In this document: piece by piece, positions 22,197-33,497 of the stretch
Numbering within the stretch: the stretch's first letter is position 1
How the letters are laid out: each line of letters begins with the position of its first letter
Translations under genes and position numbers: made by a program
Source of the DNA: Schizochytrium sp. TIO01
Lineage: Eukaryota > Sar > Bigyra > Thraustochytrida > Thraustochytriidae
Assembly (NCBI GenBank): GCA_004764695.1
Contig: SMSO01000014.1
Location: 1,067,148-1,131,147, forward strand
Length of the DNA stretch: 64,000 nt
Direction: 5' to 3'
The notes under the pieces: model-generated
What the model saw: only the letters and a program-made list of their open reading frames with translations
What the model was told of the DNA's origin: nothing
Database searches by the model: none

Positions 22197-22794
22197 TTAG
22201 ACTCCGCGCACTATCATCCCTTGTCACACTCGCTAACAATATGTTTTATAAATTACGTTTCTGAGGACATGGATCTACTGAATGACGAGCTCCAGTGAGT
22301 CGTCCACCAGAGTGGCCTTGTTTTTATTATAAATTTTGTATAATTTAGATTTATTGGTATTTGTGCGTCTACAAGCTTTTTAGGATGGAACAATTTGCGA
22401 TGGAAAGAGAATTGGAGCAGAAACAAAAACAACAGCGCAACGTACTTTCTTTTTGTACTATATTTGAAATACGATAGGTACGAAGTGGAGTTCGCTATAT
22501 ATATTTGAAGCAGAAGAAAGCCTTTCGCACCTCCAGCATCATCCAAAATCATATATAAGCATTTCATCCAGTTTCATGGGTAGAGCAGGGCACTAGGAAA
22601 TAACAATCTAAAAGGGACTTCTGATTGATCAACAGTTGAAAAATGGTAAATTAGGTTATCCTGAGGAATACATTGATGGAGGAGCTTTGTTTGATACACA
22701 AGTTTGTTGAGACTTGGGGTGAGTTTTTAAGTTCAATGCGCTGGAAGGACCCTATAGAAGCACTGTGATAAGCAGACTTTACTCATAATCCTGC
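22197..22794. other. Convergent intergenic spacer
   Basis: 3' flanks of the TTL-like gene (+) and the MAPEG gene (-). No coding sequence is recognised. Confidence 0.6.
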
Positions 22795-23349
22795 TTAAAA
22801 GATGTTGAGGATGCCAAAAGAGGCAGAAACGGAAGTAAAGATCACACCAACGAGGGCAGTCCAGATGTGTACTCCAAGGAAGTGGTCAGAGTAGCGCTTG
22901 TCGCTGCCCTTGGCATAGCCCTCAGCCCACTTGATACGGGAAGCGGACCAGAGAAGGCCACACAGAGAGGTCACGACAGGATGACGGAGACCTCCGATGA
23001 GGGAAAGAGCAACAAAGCTGGGGTAAGTTTCGAGAGCGTTTTGGTGTCCACGCTGCACACAGTTGAATTGCGTGGCTTCATCAGAGGTGCCCTCTGCATA
23101 CATGGTAGGGGCCTTAATATCGTACTTCTTACGAGCTTCACCCACCTTCATACCCAGCTTGAGAAGCGTGAAAGTTGTGCCGACAACGTTGAAGAGCGCT
23201 ACAAGACCGTAGAGCTTAGGGATAGCGAAGACGCTGGAGCCTTGCACAGGTGCGGGCAAGAGCTCCTGAAAGTTTGCGAGAGCATAGGTCTCAGCGATCA
23301 TGAGAGCCGAGATCGGCAGACCGCGCTTCACGAAGAGTGCTGCAGCCAT
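22795..23349 (-). CDS. MAPEG-family microsomal glutathione S-transferase 3-like protein
   Basis: A 184-residue membrane protein of the MAPEG family, closest in pattern to microsomal GST 3, which conjugates glutathione or reduces lipid hydroperoxides in the ER membrane. The diagnostic stretch FNCVQRGHQNALE (95-107) plus YPSFVALSLIGGLRHP is present, with four hydrophobic segments at roughly 12-30, 44-68, 108-135 and 160-182. Length is slightly above the usual 150. The ATG at 23349 follows a possible acceptor (TTTCAAG). On the same strand, about 230 bases upstream (exon edge 23578), there is a strong donor sequence GACAG/GTACGT, so a spliced leader exon is possible; the frame upstream does not join cleanly, so any such exon would be untranslated. 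Confidence 0.85.
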   Translation of the reverse strand: MAAALFVKRGLPISALMIAETYALANFQELLPAPVQGSSVFAIPKLYGLVALFNVVGTTFTLLKLGMKVGEARKKYDIKAPTMYAEGTSDEATQFNCVQRGHQNALETYPSFVALSLIGGLRHPVVTSLCGLLWSASRIKWAEGYAKGSDKRYSDHFLGVHIWTALVGVIFTSVSASFGILNIF

Positions 23350-24240
23350 CTTGAAATGTTACCTTGAGGTCTATCTAAAGTTTCGCTTCTGCATATACAT
23401 GCACCAATTCATCATTTAGGACGCATTGAGCAGCGCGAGCATCCCAATTCCAACGAAGTTCAACATCACGCACCAGATGAAAGACAATATTCCATACGAG
23501 AGAATGTTAGTCACTTCACCGCTTGTTTGCACTCTACCTTCCCAGTAAGCAGAAAGGCCATTCTTCTGGCTACGTACCTGTCACGACGATCTGGCCGTCG
23601 AGAGGATTGTCTTGATTCGGATTTGCTGGTTTGCTCGAGGGAACTGCCTTTCGGCATCTTCAATGATCTCTTTCTCGATCCAGCCAGAGCGTTATTCCGT
23701 CTAAGAAAGAACCAGCCTTGCAGCCAAACAGGACCCCGTGTCAAAACCTATGGATCCCATATATCTTTAAAGTCCCTGTGAATACCGTCTTTTAATATTC
23801 GCAGACCTCAAGATGCCTTTCGAGATCGCCTCGGAGTGAGTCTCAGACACATTGGAGGATTCGCAGTTTCACTGTCGCCCACTTCTAAAATATACCCCTC
23901 CCATTTACCCGTCGCACATATATTCAGGCTTATTATGGGGTGCGGCAAAACCTTTGGGAGGTTATAGTAGGAACCTAATGGGAAACGTCGAAGCTCTGCG
24001 GCGGTGTAAGAACGAAAGAGCTTAAGCTCACGTGAAAATAAGAGTGAATCACATGATTTAGTGAAGAGAGCAGACACCCACTTCGACGCAAAGAGTTTTA
24101 TTTTGGTGACTTTAGAAGCCCGTGACAGTCTCCGGAAGGCAGTCTAAATTCAACCTTGAAATGGAGACGAAAGAACTAGTGAGACCAAGGGAATCAATTA
24201 TAAAACAGTAGATATGTAAGTAACTAGTAGGAATCTATTT

Positions 24241-24266
24241 AATAATAATAATAATAATAATAATAA
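24241..24266. repeat. AAT trinucleotide microsatellite
   Basis: About 26 bases of uninterrupted AAT units. Confidence 0.9.
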
Positions 24267-24713
24267 CAGTACTGACAAGAATACTGATACTAAACATTTC
24301 TTTAGACACACAATATAAAATATTTTTATAATTAAAGAACAAGAACAGGAAGAAGAGAAGAAGAAGAGAAATGGAAATGGAAATGTAAAATGCAGCACAA
24401 AGAGGCGGTATCTTTAACGAGGCTCAAGCCGAGACCGAGATCTTTCAACACAAGCGAAACTGAGACTCCAACAGTAGTGAGACAAGCGGCATCTTCCTTC
24501 TTTTTCCTTCGCGGTATTTTCTCTCGGTTGACAGACAGCAAAGCACTCCAATTGTAAATCCATCACTAGATCGGTAGGTAGGTACTAAGTACCTCTACTC
24601 CTTTTCTGTTTTCTGCTGTTATCATTCATTCACCGGCGAATGAGAATGAATGAATGAATACCTTCTACTAATTACCGTATATAGTAAGCTCTCCGCTGCA
24701 TTTATGGGTAAGT

Positions 24714-24803
24714 AAGGCTTTGGGAGAAACAGCGTGGTCCCAAGGAATCGACGCAGCTCGAGTCCTGAGGACCACGCTGGAACGCCGTGGTGGCCAAAGC
24801 CCT
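24714..24803. ncRNA. Candidate structured RNA or hairpin element
   Basis: Nested perfect arms are visible. GGCTTTGG (24716-24723) pairs with CCAAAGCC (24794-24801). Inside that, CAGCGTGGTCC (24730-24740) pairs over 11 bases with GGACCACGCTG (24769-24779). Within the apical loop GGA/TCC and CGA/TCG can pair again. A second copy of the CGTGG arm (24785-24789) could compete for CCACG, giving an alternative fold. The element is GC-rich in AT-rich surroundings. It lacks the tRNA T-loop motif and I could not match it to 5S, U1-U6 or SRP RNA. It could equally be a small inverted-repeat mobile-element remnant. Strand and transcription are unknown. Confidence 0.35.
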
Positions 24804-25282
24804 CCTCAGTAGTGACTTTGATAATAGGCGGCTCTGGTGGCGCTCTTGTTGATTTATACTGACTGGTTCAACAATTGCGTTCTTCTATAACTTCAGTATG
24901 GAAATGAAGAATAGCCAAAAGAACCGTTACGAGTTAGAACTGGTGAGCCTTCTTTTAATTGAAAGCGGCGCGTGGGCAATGGTATGGAAAACATGGGCTT
25001 GACAAACTCAATACAACACAGATAATCTGCGTGTGCTTGGAGCGAACTTCTGCTCGCGCGCTCCTGAGCCTGCCTTGAAAGGGGAGTCCTCCATCTCCAC
25101 AAGACCTGCTGCCTTCCATTGCAGCTATCGAGACGGCACGAGACTCACAAGAGCAGTAGCACAAGCGACGATCGAAAACTTGTAAAAAACGCCCTGACAT
25201 TATTTTATTCTCGTAGACGCGTAGAGGCGGGCTTCAGCTGTCAAGTTTAACAGAGCAAGATCTCAAGGCTGGCGAAAGTGCG

Positions 25283-28200
25283 ATGAGCCGTCCAGTGGAA
25301 GGAAACGACCATCATGATGACCAAGACTTCAGTGAGTACGGCGAATACAATAATAATCATGAAATCTCGAGCAGGGACCACGATGCTCGAAATTATCACT
25401 ACACTAAGAACTTTGAGGACAGCGAGAATGCCAGAAAAGAAGATGAGGAGGAATACGAAGATAGCGAAGGAGGTGCCTCAAGCAGTCAGGGTTTCGGGAT
25501 GCTTGAGGAGGTGCCGGGCGAGCACCATGAACGATACCACGGAAGACGCTTCAGTGAAGAAAGCAATGTATCGTGGAATTCTGGATATGGTAGTGAAGAA
25601 AACGATAGCCTTGTGAATTCCTCTCCTCATAATTCACGAATGAGAGGAAACCACTTCAGTGAAGACGAAGAGGACTTTGAATCGAGTAGTGAGGACGATG
25701 TTCCTGATTTAATTGATAGTGAAGCAGGCTCGGTTATCCATGAAACACGCGACCCACAGTTTGCGACATTCCCGGCGCGGCTTGACTCTGGCCATCTTGA
25801 AGACGAAGAGATGGCGACACAATCCCAAGGACCAGAGACACCAAAACGCAGTCGGGGTTGGTCTGCTTCCTCTCTTTTTAGAAAACTACCCAGTACACCC
25901 TTAAGTAGACGCTCCAAAGCTGGTACACCAAAGCAAATCAACGATGTGAATGATAAAGCCCCTGAGTCACGATCATCGCTCCGGCTTCCTCGGACACCGC
26001 ACTCTCTTTTTAAAAAGCGACATACATCCGCAAATACTGCTAATACAGCCACGGAAACGAAAGAGGATACAGCATCAAGGTCGATTCGAAAACGAGCATT
26101 TTCTGCATCTAGCTTGTCAAGCTTTGTCTCAAGTCCTATGTCATTATTGCGTAAGCGCTCTTCAGGCACTCCACGAAGCGACACATCGAAAGATGAAGAA
26201 TCAAAAAAAACTTCAGAAGCAAACGGGACCCCTCGCCGACGCAGATTTTGGTCTAGTTCAAGTTTAGAAAGCAACGAAGCAACATTTAAGACCCCCACGG
26301 AAGAAAAGCAAGAAGTACTCAGTGAAACAGATAGCACCAAAGAAGAAAAACGCCAACACCGCGAATCCAAGTTTGGTCGGTTACGAAGTGTCATGAAATC
26401 AAGCGCACATCGTCTCGCCCACTTCGGTCGATCCGAAAAATCATCAAAACAGAATAAAACAAAGTCTTTCCTCCTTGGAAGACACCTCAAAAGCTCCATC
26501 TCCAAGCAGGCCATCGGCCAGTCTCTCAGGTAGCGAAAATGATGACGAAAGTGATTCTGACCACGAGTCAGGAAGCGAAGGAAGCGATGATGTCTCAGAC
26601 TATGAATGCGATAGGATTTGCCTCACAGCCTTTTATCTCCAACATCGCCCAGAAAACGCTGACAAGGTACCCTACTTTCTTGAAAAGTATGAAGATGATA
26701 TTGACAGCCTGTTTGACACTGTAGAAAAAAGATACAATGCACAAGTCCCAACATACCGCGATGCTGTGCAGATCATTAAAAATTATGAAAGTGAACACCG
26801 ATTTAATGCTGCAGGTGATGACGGAGAACATGAATCAGAACCACCAATTCCACCCAAACCTCAAGGGTATTCGCCTCGCTCACCTGACAAGAGTTCACCT
26901 CTTACAATCGACACCACAACCTTTGAAGATTCACCTGTGGGCGAACCTTTTGGAACAGTTTCACGCATATGGGTTACGTCCAAACCCACACCTGTGATTG
27001 GATTTTCCTATCTGGAACATAATCGCGCAATTCTATTGCACCTTGACGAGAAGGTTATTCGATCACGCTCTGCCGATAGCATTTTAAAGAGTTTGCGGCG
27101 TATACATGGCTCATATCTTCATGGATCTTATGCCTCGCTCCTTCGAAGTATTCAAAACCTGCAATTGCACCTTGGTGTACCAAATGTAGACAATGATCCG
27201 ATCTTGGATCCGCAGGCATCCCCGCAGCCTCAATCTGATGAGCATATGATACCTCTAAGACCTGAGGTTGATACGTCTTATATGCCTGATCAATTCAGAC
27301 ACGACCTAGATGCGGATCAGGGCTCTGAAAACACGAGGAGCAGTATATACAATGGAGACGAGGAAAATCAAGAGAACTCAGATGCATGCAATCCCATTGA
27401 TGAAGATGATGATGAAATCTATAAGAGTGGCGATGACCAAGTAAGAATGGAAACGGAGAAGGAGGAAGATGACGATTACTCAGAGGATAGAGACTCTAGC
27501 AATAGTGAGGACACAGATACGGAAGACACCCTTGTGGAGACACAGAGTAACGAGCAATTTCATGTCAAGGCACTTGTGAATCAGAAGGAAGAAAGAATAA
27601 CTGCAATTGAACGTGAAGAAGCTGAGAATGCTCCAGATTGGATGTGGGAGGGTCGCGAATTTCCCGACGAGAAATCCAGTCAGCATGATCAAGCCAACTG
27701 TGATCAGAACAAGGATGACTCTGAGGCTGAAGATGCTAGTTCGGAGGGGAGCTGGGACCGGGACACAGAGACAGCTGACGAATCCTCAGCACCAGCTACG
27801 TCTCCTCGAGCAAATGCGCCAGATCTTACAAAAGGAGGAAATGTGCTGGTAGATCGGGTTCCAGATAAAGTCGATGGGAAACAAAGTGATGAGGACGATG
27901 ATTATTTTGATGACGACGACCATAGTACAGAGTCGAGTGTTGTGGACAACGAATCTTCTGTCGGTAACAATGACAAACGCGAGCCCCCGCAAGTTCCATC
28001 GCGATCAGAAATTACATTTGACATTCAGGAAGATGGCACCAGCTTTCGAGACCGTGCAGATGCAGAGCCGCTTCGACAGTGGAAGAAACGCATACACTTG
28101 GTTGACAATGTAATCTTTGAGATCGTTGATTCTGAAAGAAAATACTACAATGACCTTGACACAATCAATGATTTTGTGATATTACCCATGCTGGAACAGC

Positions 28201-29852
28201 ATCAAAAACGAAAACTTCGCTTCACTGAAAAGGGCGCAGACAAATTGTTGACTTTTCTTAGGCTTTGGTCAAAACTCACTCGCTTCCACGAAGGCCTAAA
28301 CGAAAGGTTATGGCGTAGGTGCGTCGACGAATCCTCCAATAGAAATGGTGTGCCTCTAAAGGTTTCCTGGGAGGAGCAACAACAACCAATGTATAGTGCA
28401 CTTGAGGAAATGTACTCGATCCGTGAAGCTTGTCATCTGTATGATGATTATTGCTTACTCTACGCTACCTCAGTTGCGTGTTATGCTAAGGAGCTTCAGA
28501 ATAACCAGGGTCTTTTGTTGTTTTTGCGAAACAATTGTGAGGGTGCACTGCGGGGGCAGACCTTGGAAAGCTTTTTTATCAAACCAGTACAGAGGTTTTG
28601 CAAATACCCACTTCTCTTGCAGACGTTGGCAAAACATCAAGCATCCTTTACTCCTCGACAGCGGATGGCAAACGATATGATAAGCCGTACAGTCAAAGAA
28701 ATGGAAGGATGGGTAGAACAGATCAATATCCATAAAGCTCAAGCAGAGCAGCTTTCTGCAATGGCATCATTGTCCAATCGATTACGCTTTGGACAGGATG
28801 AATCATCTGTATCTCTAACTGAGTCGCATCGCGTGCTTCTTCAAGCTGACACTATTAGTATTATCCGCGATGGCCAAGGGGAGCCAGAGGAGCGATTTGC
28901 CATCTTATACAATGATGTTCTTCTCACTACTGTGGTACGCAAATCTTGGTTAAACCCACTTATGAAGGTGTATGATGTCATGGGTGTTCTTCCTCTTCGT
29001 TATGCTGATATAGCCCATTTCAACTCAACTCCGAATCCAGCAAAACTTAACGCTTATGACTGTGCGCGACTTGAGTGCGATGAATGGGAAGGCATTCAGG
29101 TTCTAGACCTTGGTTTCCCAAACCCAACAGTGGCTAAGTTATGGAAAGCGAGCCTAGAGGAGGCGTTATCGTTCGCTAGTAATGAGCTCAACCAACATCG
29201 CGATGATAATCTTCTATCTCAAATAGCCAAAAAGATTAACAACAAGAGACATCAATCGACGGTAGTAAGAAATCTTCTTGAAAAGAAAAGTCGGGTATCA
29301 AGGACTTTTGGTAGACTCCATGAAACCAGTGCAGTGGCGATCCAGAAAACCTTTCGTGGACTGATTGGTCGCCGGCGGGCTACAGAAAAGAAGAGCGAAA
29401 TCACGAAGGAAATTAGTGCCGCGTTGATCATCCAACGAGCATTTAAGCGATTCAAGAAAAGGCTTTACTGGAAGAAGCAGCAACATTTGGAGCTCGCCCG
29501 TAAGGACCGCATCGCTGCTGCTTCGGAAAAGGCACGCGCGCCAAATTCTCCAGATTATTCTGACAATGAAGAAGATACTACACTTCACCATATCTCTAGC
29601 CACCAGGAAGATGAAGAAAATGAAGGAGAGGATCAGGATCCGTATGCAGATTGGGATGACACAGATTCAGAAAATTATTCTCAGAACCGGTATCGACCCT
29701 CCCAACTACAACAAGCAGCAACCCGTCGTCCTCCTCAGAATCACATCGTTGATGACACAGATGGAGAGCGCAGTCTTTCAGACTTTGATGCGTTCGATGA
29801 AGCTGTTGGAGTTCACTTTAATGATGATGATGAAGATGAAGAAGCTGTCTAA
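25283..29852 (+). CDS. RhoGEF (DH-PH) protein with IQ motifs; frame break near 26,460-26,530
   Basis: One locus seen as two overlapping frames: 25283-26533 (416 residues, ATG start) and an open frame ending at 29852 that has no ATG near the overlap. A +1 frame change between about 26400 and 26533 joins them. Either one base is extra in the A-rich stretch, or a 46-base intron with a weak donor (about 26464-26509) is removed. The first part is acidic, then has basic Ser/Thr-Pro repeats of the type RGWSASSLFRK. The second part has a motif around FYLQHRPENADKVPYFLEKY, a very acidic linker, a DH domain (about 28090-28745; FFIKPVQRFCKYPLLLQTL is the conserved helix), a PH-like region (about 28840-29165), two IQ-type motifs (VAIQKTFRGLIGRRRA and IIQRAFKRFKKRL) and an acidic tail. 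It should activate Rho-family GTPases and may bind calmodulin. An AATAAA lies at about 29904. Confidence 0.75.
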
Positions 29853-30529
29853 TAGTGATGACTTTTCGATTCCTATTACCAATGTATTACCCTTCTTGCA
29901 AATAATAAAGAAACCTTCATTTTTACAGAATTTCTGCCAAAGAAACCTCGTTTGTAATTCTCATGGATCCATGGTTCACAATTTGCTGGGCAAAACGCTC
30001 ATTCTGTACTTTACAGCGACAATCATGTCAACAGCAACGAATACTCTCTGTCTATTTTTACAGAGTAATTAGCACGTTGGTCATGTCGTTGCACAAATCA
30101 ATGGAAGATCTCCCCTACACAGGACTACGTCGACTCAGTTGATCTATAAACAGGCAAGATAATGATTTGGAGTGTGCATCTCTCTGGTGCGCCATGTTAC
30201 CTTGAACGAATCGAATCAGGAGATTTATTATTCGCGACCTATTCAAGTTATATATGTTTTAATTTCTTTATTAACTTTTTAATTCTGAAAGCCTAAAGAG
30301 AAAAAAATCGGCCTTTGTCAAAGAAGCAACAACTTTTTAATTATATCAACAAGTCGTCCATCACCTCTTTGGCTGATAAAGCCGCTTCCTGCGCGCATCT
30401 CAGAGGGTTCGCAGATTGTGCAACCCTTCTCAGTGGAGCTTTCCCTTGTGTTTGCTAGGCTTGCACACTTAGCGCGCAGAGCCCATCACCCCAACAGCTC
30501 GTTAACTTGAAGCCTCTTTTGGCGCCATC
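29853..30529. other. Intergenic spacer, tandem genes
   Basis: 3' flank of the RhoGEF gene and promoter of the RRM gene. An AT-rich tract lies at about 30245-30345. No coding sequence is seen. Confidence 0.6.
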
Positions 30530-31228
30530 ATGGAGAAGCCGAGCCACACGCTGTACTTGCGCGGCCTTGAGGAGAAGGTACACCCGGACCGCATCAAGCT
30601 CATGCTGTACACTGCTTTCTCTCGTTACGGTACAATTTTAGACATTGTATGTTCGAGGCGAAACAAGCTGCGAGGCCAGGCCTGGGTGGTCTTCAAGGAG
30701 GTTTTGCAAGCGACCGAAGCTAAAAAGGCCATGCAAGGCGTGACCATGTACGGAAAGGAGGTCAAAATCGAGTATGCTAAGGCAAAGTCTGACGTCATTG
30801 CTCGCGTTGATGGGTCTTTTAAGCCAAGGCCCAAGCGCAAGCCTGAAGACGGCCTAGCACAGGGCCCGAAAAGGCCTGAACGTGAAAGTGGAAACGCTAG
30901 CGACAATGATGATGATGATGATATGGACACTAGCGAACAAAACAACAACCCTGCGGCACAAGCTTCGATGGGAGCTCCTGTTGAGGAGCTAGCCCCGCCG
31001 CACAAAATGCTTCTTATTCAGAATTTGCCGGCTGAGGCTTCCAAGGAGGCTTTGGAAATTCTTTTCAATCAGTACCCAGGCCTGCGTGAGGTACGGCACA
31101 TTGTGTCTCGCAACGTTGCCTTTGTAGAATTTGATACTGTGGAGCATGCTACCCTGGCTAAGGAAGGCTCACAGGGTTTCAAGCTTGATGCTACCCACGA
31201 AATTAACGCTGTTTATGCCAAACAATAA
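30530..31228 (+). CDS. U1A/U2B''-type spliceosomal RNA-binding protein (SNF-like)
   Basis: A 232-residue nuclear protein with two RRM domains in the layout of U1A, U2B'' and Drosophila SNF, which bind stem-loops of U1 and U2 snRNA. RRM1 (about 5-85) has RNP2 LYLRGL (8-13) and RNP1 RGQAWVVF (48-55), and its helix/loop pattern (KLMLYTAFSRYGTILDIV, then QATEAKKAMQGVTMYGKEV) follows the family closely. A basic then acidic linker carries DDDDDMDTSEQNN-like sequence. RRM2 (about 157-232) begins at KMLLIQNLPAE and is less canonical, as usual for this family. I cannot tell whether it serves U1, U2 or both. It shares the window with a LUC7-like U1 factor but is not linked to it. Confidence 0.9.
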   Translation: MEKPSHTLYLRGLEEKVHPDRIKLMLYTAFSRYGTILDIVCSRRNKLRGQAWVVFKEVLQATEAKKAMQGVTMYGKEVKIEYAKAKSDVIARVDGSFKPRPKRKPEDGLAQGPKRPERESGNASDNDDDDDMDTSEQNNNPAAQASMGAPVEELAPPHKMLLIQNLPAEASKEALEILFNQYPGLREVRHIVSRNVAFVEFDTVEHATLAKEGSQGFKLDATHEINAVYAKQ

Positions 31229-31587
31229 CCAAGATAAGAACGAAACAGAATCTGATTGTTCATCCTACCAAACAATAGATGAATGAAAAAATTGTCCCGA
31301 AAGATCTTCTACTTTAGCTCACTTACCGTCGATCTTTGTTAAACGTCACTCAAGTCATATTTTGACTGCCACCGATTTTATTATGGGGGGGGGGCAGTAG
31401 GCCTATCTGCTCCCAGCCATTTCCACCTCATCTCAAACTCCATTTCCGAGTGCCAATATACCTAATAAAAAACAAAAGCAAAATTGCTGTTCTCCGTTAC
31501 GCTGTGCTGATTATAAAATTGTACAAAAGAAATTGTCACTGCAAGTACCAATCTCGTTGATAGAGTTGATTGATGAATTCAATCCAC
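31229..31587. other. Convergent intergenic spacer
   Basis: 3' flanks of the RRM gene (+) and the LRR gene (-). Contains a G9 run at about 31386-31394 and an AATAAA near 31465. No coding sequence. Confidence 0.6.
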
Positions 31588-32340
31588 TTATTGCAATGAA
31601 CTTAAATCAAAGCTCGTCCGTGCCAGCGCGACGAACTGGAGCTGTTTCAGACGCAAAAGGCCAGGTGGCATTTCTACTACTTCATTGTTTCCCCGAAAGT
31701 TAATTGTTTGTAACTCTTTTGACATCTCCTTCCAGGGGAAGTTTTTCACCGATCCGCCTGAAAGGTAGTTGCTAGAAATATCAAAGTCAATGAGTTGACG
31801 AAGCTTTGTGAGAAACTCAGGAAGATGAGTGATTTGGTTATCACTGAGAGACAATTTCTGTAAACGTCGCATTGAGCTTAGTACATTTGGAATTTCTTTG
31901 AGGCGATTTCGATTCATGTACAGCTCCCGCAAGGTAGTCAGTTTTTCAGCATTTTGTGGAAGGTTAACGAATTGATTCCCAGAAAGATTAAGACATTCAA
32001 GTCTTGGTAAATCGCAAACGGCATCCGGTAAAGTTTGAATATTGTTGTTGGCCAAACTCAACGTTCGAAGGCTAAGTAAGCTGCCAATTTTATGGGGCAG
32101 GCTTGCTAGAGCCTGATTGTCGAGCCAAAGCTGCTGAAGTCCAAACCCTGTATCCCTCTTCATTTTAAACTTCTTAAAGACATCTGGAGGTATCATGTGC
32201 AGCTTCCCGTCACTCAAGTCTTTTGTTGCTGTCTCTGAGTTTTCCTCTCTTGCCCTCGACGGTCGTTTATGTTCATAGTATGCCAAATCGAGGCTTCCAT
32301 TTTGCACCTTGCGTCGCTGATCCGGACTGGCCGTCGGCAT
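31588..32340 (-). CDS. Small leucine-rich-repeat protein
   Basis: A 250-residue protein with a basic N-terminus (about 1-45) followed by roughly seven to eight LRRs of the 23-residue intracellular type. Examples are LRTLSLANNNIQTLPDAVCD, LECLNLSGNQFVNLP, LRELYMNRNRLKEIP and LQKLSLSDNQITHLP. This type is found in Ras-suppressor-like and protein-phosphatase-adaptor LRR proteins and acts as a protein-binding scaffold; no partner can be inferred. No signal peptide or membrane segment is seen. The start is the ATG at 32340; the frame is open a further 18 bases to a TTG and then closed by a stop. The C-terminus ends inside or just after the last repeat, without an obvious capping domain. Confidence 0.75.
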   Translation of the reverse strand: MPTASPDQRRKVQNGSLDLAYYEHKRPSRAREENSETATKDLSDGKLHMIPPDVFKKFKMKRDTGFGLQQLWLDNQALASLPHKIGSLLSLRTLSLANNNIQTLPDAVCDLPRLECLNLSGNQFVNLPQNAEKLTTLRELYMNRNRLKEIPNVLSSMRRLQKLSLSDNQITHLPEFLTKLRQLIDFDISSNYLSGGSVKNFPWKEMSKELQTINFRGNNEVVEMPPGLLRLKQLQFVALARTSFDLSSLQ

Positions 32341-33497
32341 TCTCTTCCTCCTTTTCAAATACTACGCAGATCTTCTGCCAGATCCTCGCCTCGCTTAGAT
32401 CCTTCTTCACTCCAAGTTCTTTCACATTCTTGCATCCATATATCCATAAATTCACAGATTCACGTGCTCTGCGAACGGACATGTCCTGGCCAAGTTAAGA
32501 GCATCCGTATTACTACCTACAGTAATTGAATCAAAGCGTTCCCTCCGTTCCTAATACCGCCACTACTACTATCACACACCCCTTCTACGACCACATATGA
32601 GGCCTATAGCGTCTACTTAGGCTCTGCTAAGCAAACCTTCACCTACCATATACCTTACAACAAGGCATGGCCTAGCACCTCTCATACATTTGCTAAGAGA
32701 TTACTACAACGATGAACATTGCTCTTTTGAAACGACACTTTAAGAAGTCTTAAAGAAATGAAAGCAGGATGTCCTAGTATTTATTCTAACAGCTATTATA
32801 CTAGGTCGTATAATGTAATTAAGGGGCCCTTAAATTCGTCCTCGCTGCCACAGATGCACAGAGCCACGATCTCTGGCTGTGCTGCCTTCAGTTTTGGGCA
32901 CTATGAGGTAAAAGGTTATAAAGTGAATTAAATTTAATAGTACACTTGTGAAAGTAGAGTATATATAAGACTATAAAGTAGAGCAAATCTGTCGAGGTAA
33001 CCAGTAGTAGCGGCAGTGTTGCTGCTGATGAAGGGTGGAAAAGAGCATGTGGCCAATTGAAGTCATTGCAATGGCATATTCTCTTTCGCTTATCGCTCGG
33101 TGAACTGGTTGCTTATTTGAATGTAGTTATGCATTTACTTTAACTTCAAGCTGCTTCATTCACCATCACAAAATAATAATTTGATGAATGCTGGCACTAT
33201 TGTCATGTTCTATAACTTACTCGTAGGGTCTATAATATTTCACTTGTGCAAGTGAAGTATTGTGCTTGTTTACTGCTCTTTATTTCTTTGTTTTGTTTTA
33301 CTTGGTCCTTATTATTCATTGTTTTCTTCTTTCTCGCATTGCTCAGTTTTTCTGCTTTCCTTTGCTTGCGCTTTCTCTGTTGCGGCAGTCAACTCTGCCG
33401 CTGCCGCAACCTTTCTCGCCCGGACGCGAGACTCGGTCGGCCGCTGCCAGCTACTTTAGCCGTTTTCAGAGCTCGCCCCCGGCCCCTCACAGCCACC
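32341..33497. other. Divergent intergenic region
   Basis: Promoters of the LRR gene (-) and the mS23 gene (+). The part near 33240-33480 is pyrimidine-rich and is probably mS23 leader. No coding sequence is recognised. Confidence 0.6.

Larger units (their letters stand above)
23350..25282. other. Intergenic region with structured element
   Basis: Divergent flank between the MAPEG gene (-) and the RhoGEF gene (+). Contains a candidate leader exon near 23580-23760 (-), an AAT trinucleotide repeat at 24241-24266 and a strong hairpin element at 24714-24803 (separate entries). No protein gene is supported; the 81-codon ATG frame at 24955-25200 (-) has no recognisable domain. Confidence 0.55.

Noticed and set aside
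24714-24803. Hammerhead ribozyme or selenocysteine tRNA
   Set aside because: A CTGAGGA sequence is present, but the required GAAA after stem II is not; no T-loop GTTCRA motif for tRNA.
25627-26514. 295-codon minus-strand frame opposite the RhoGEF N-terminus
   Set aside because: Antisense shadow of Ser/Arg-rich coding; starts at a non-ATG codon and has no domain.
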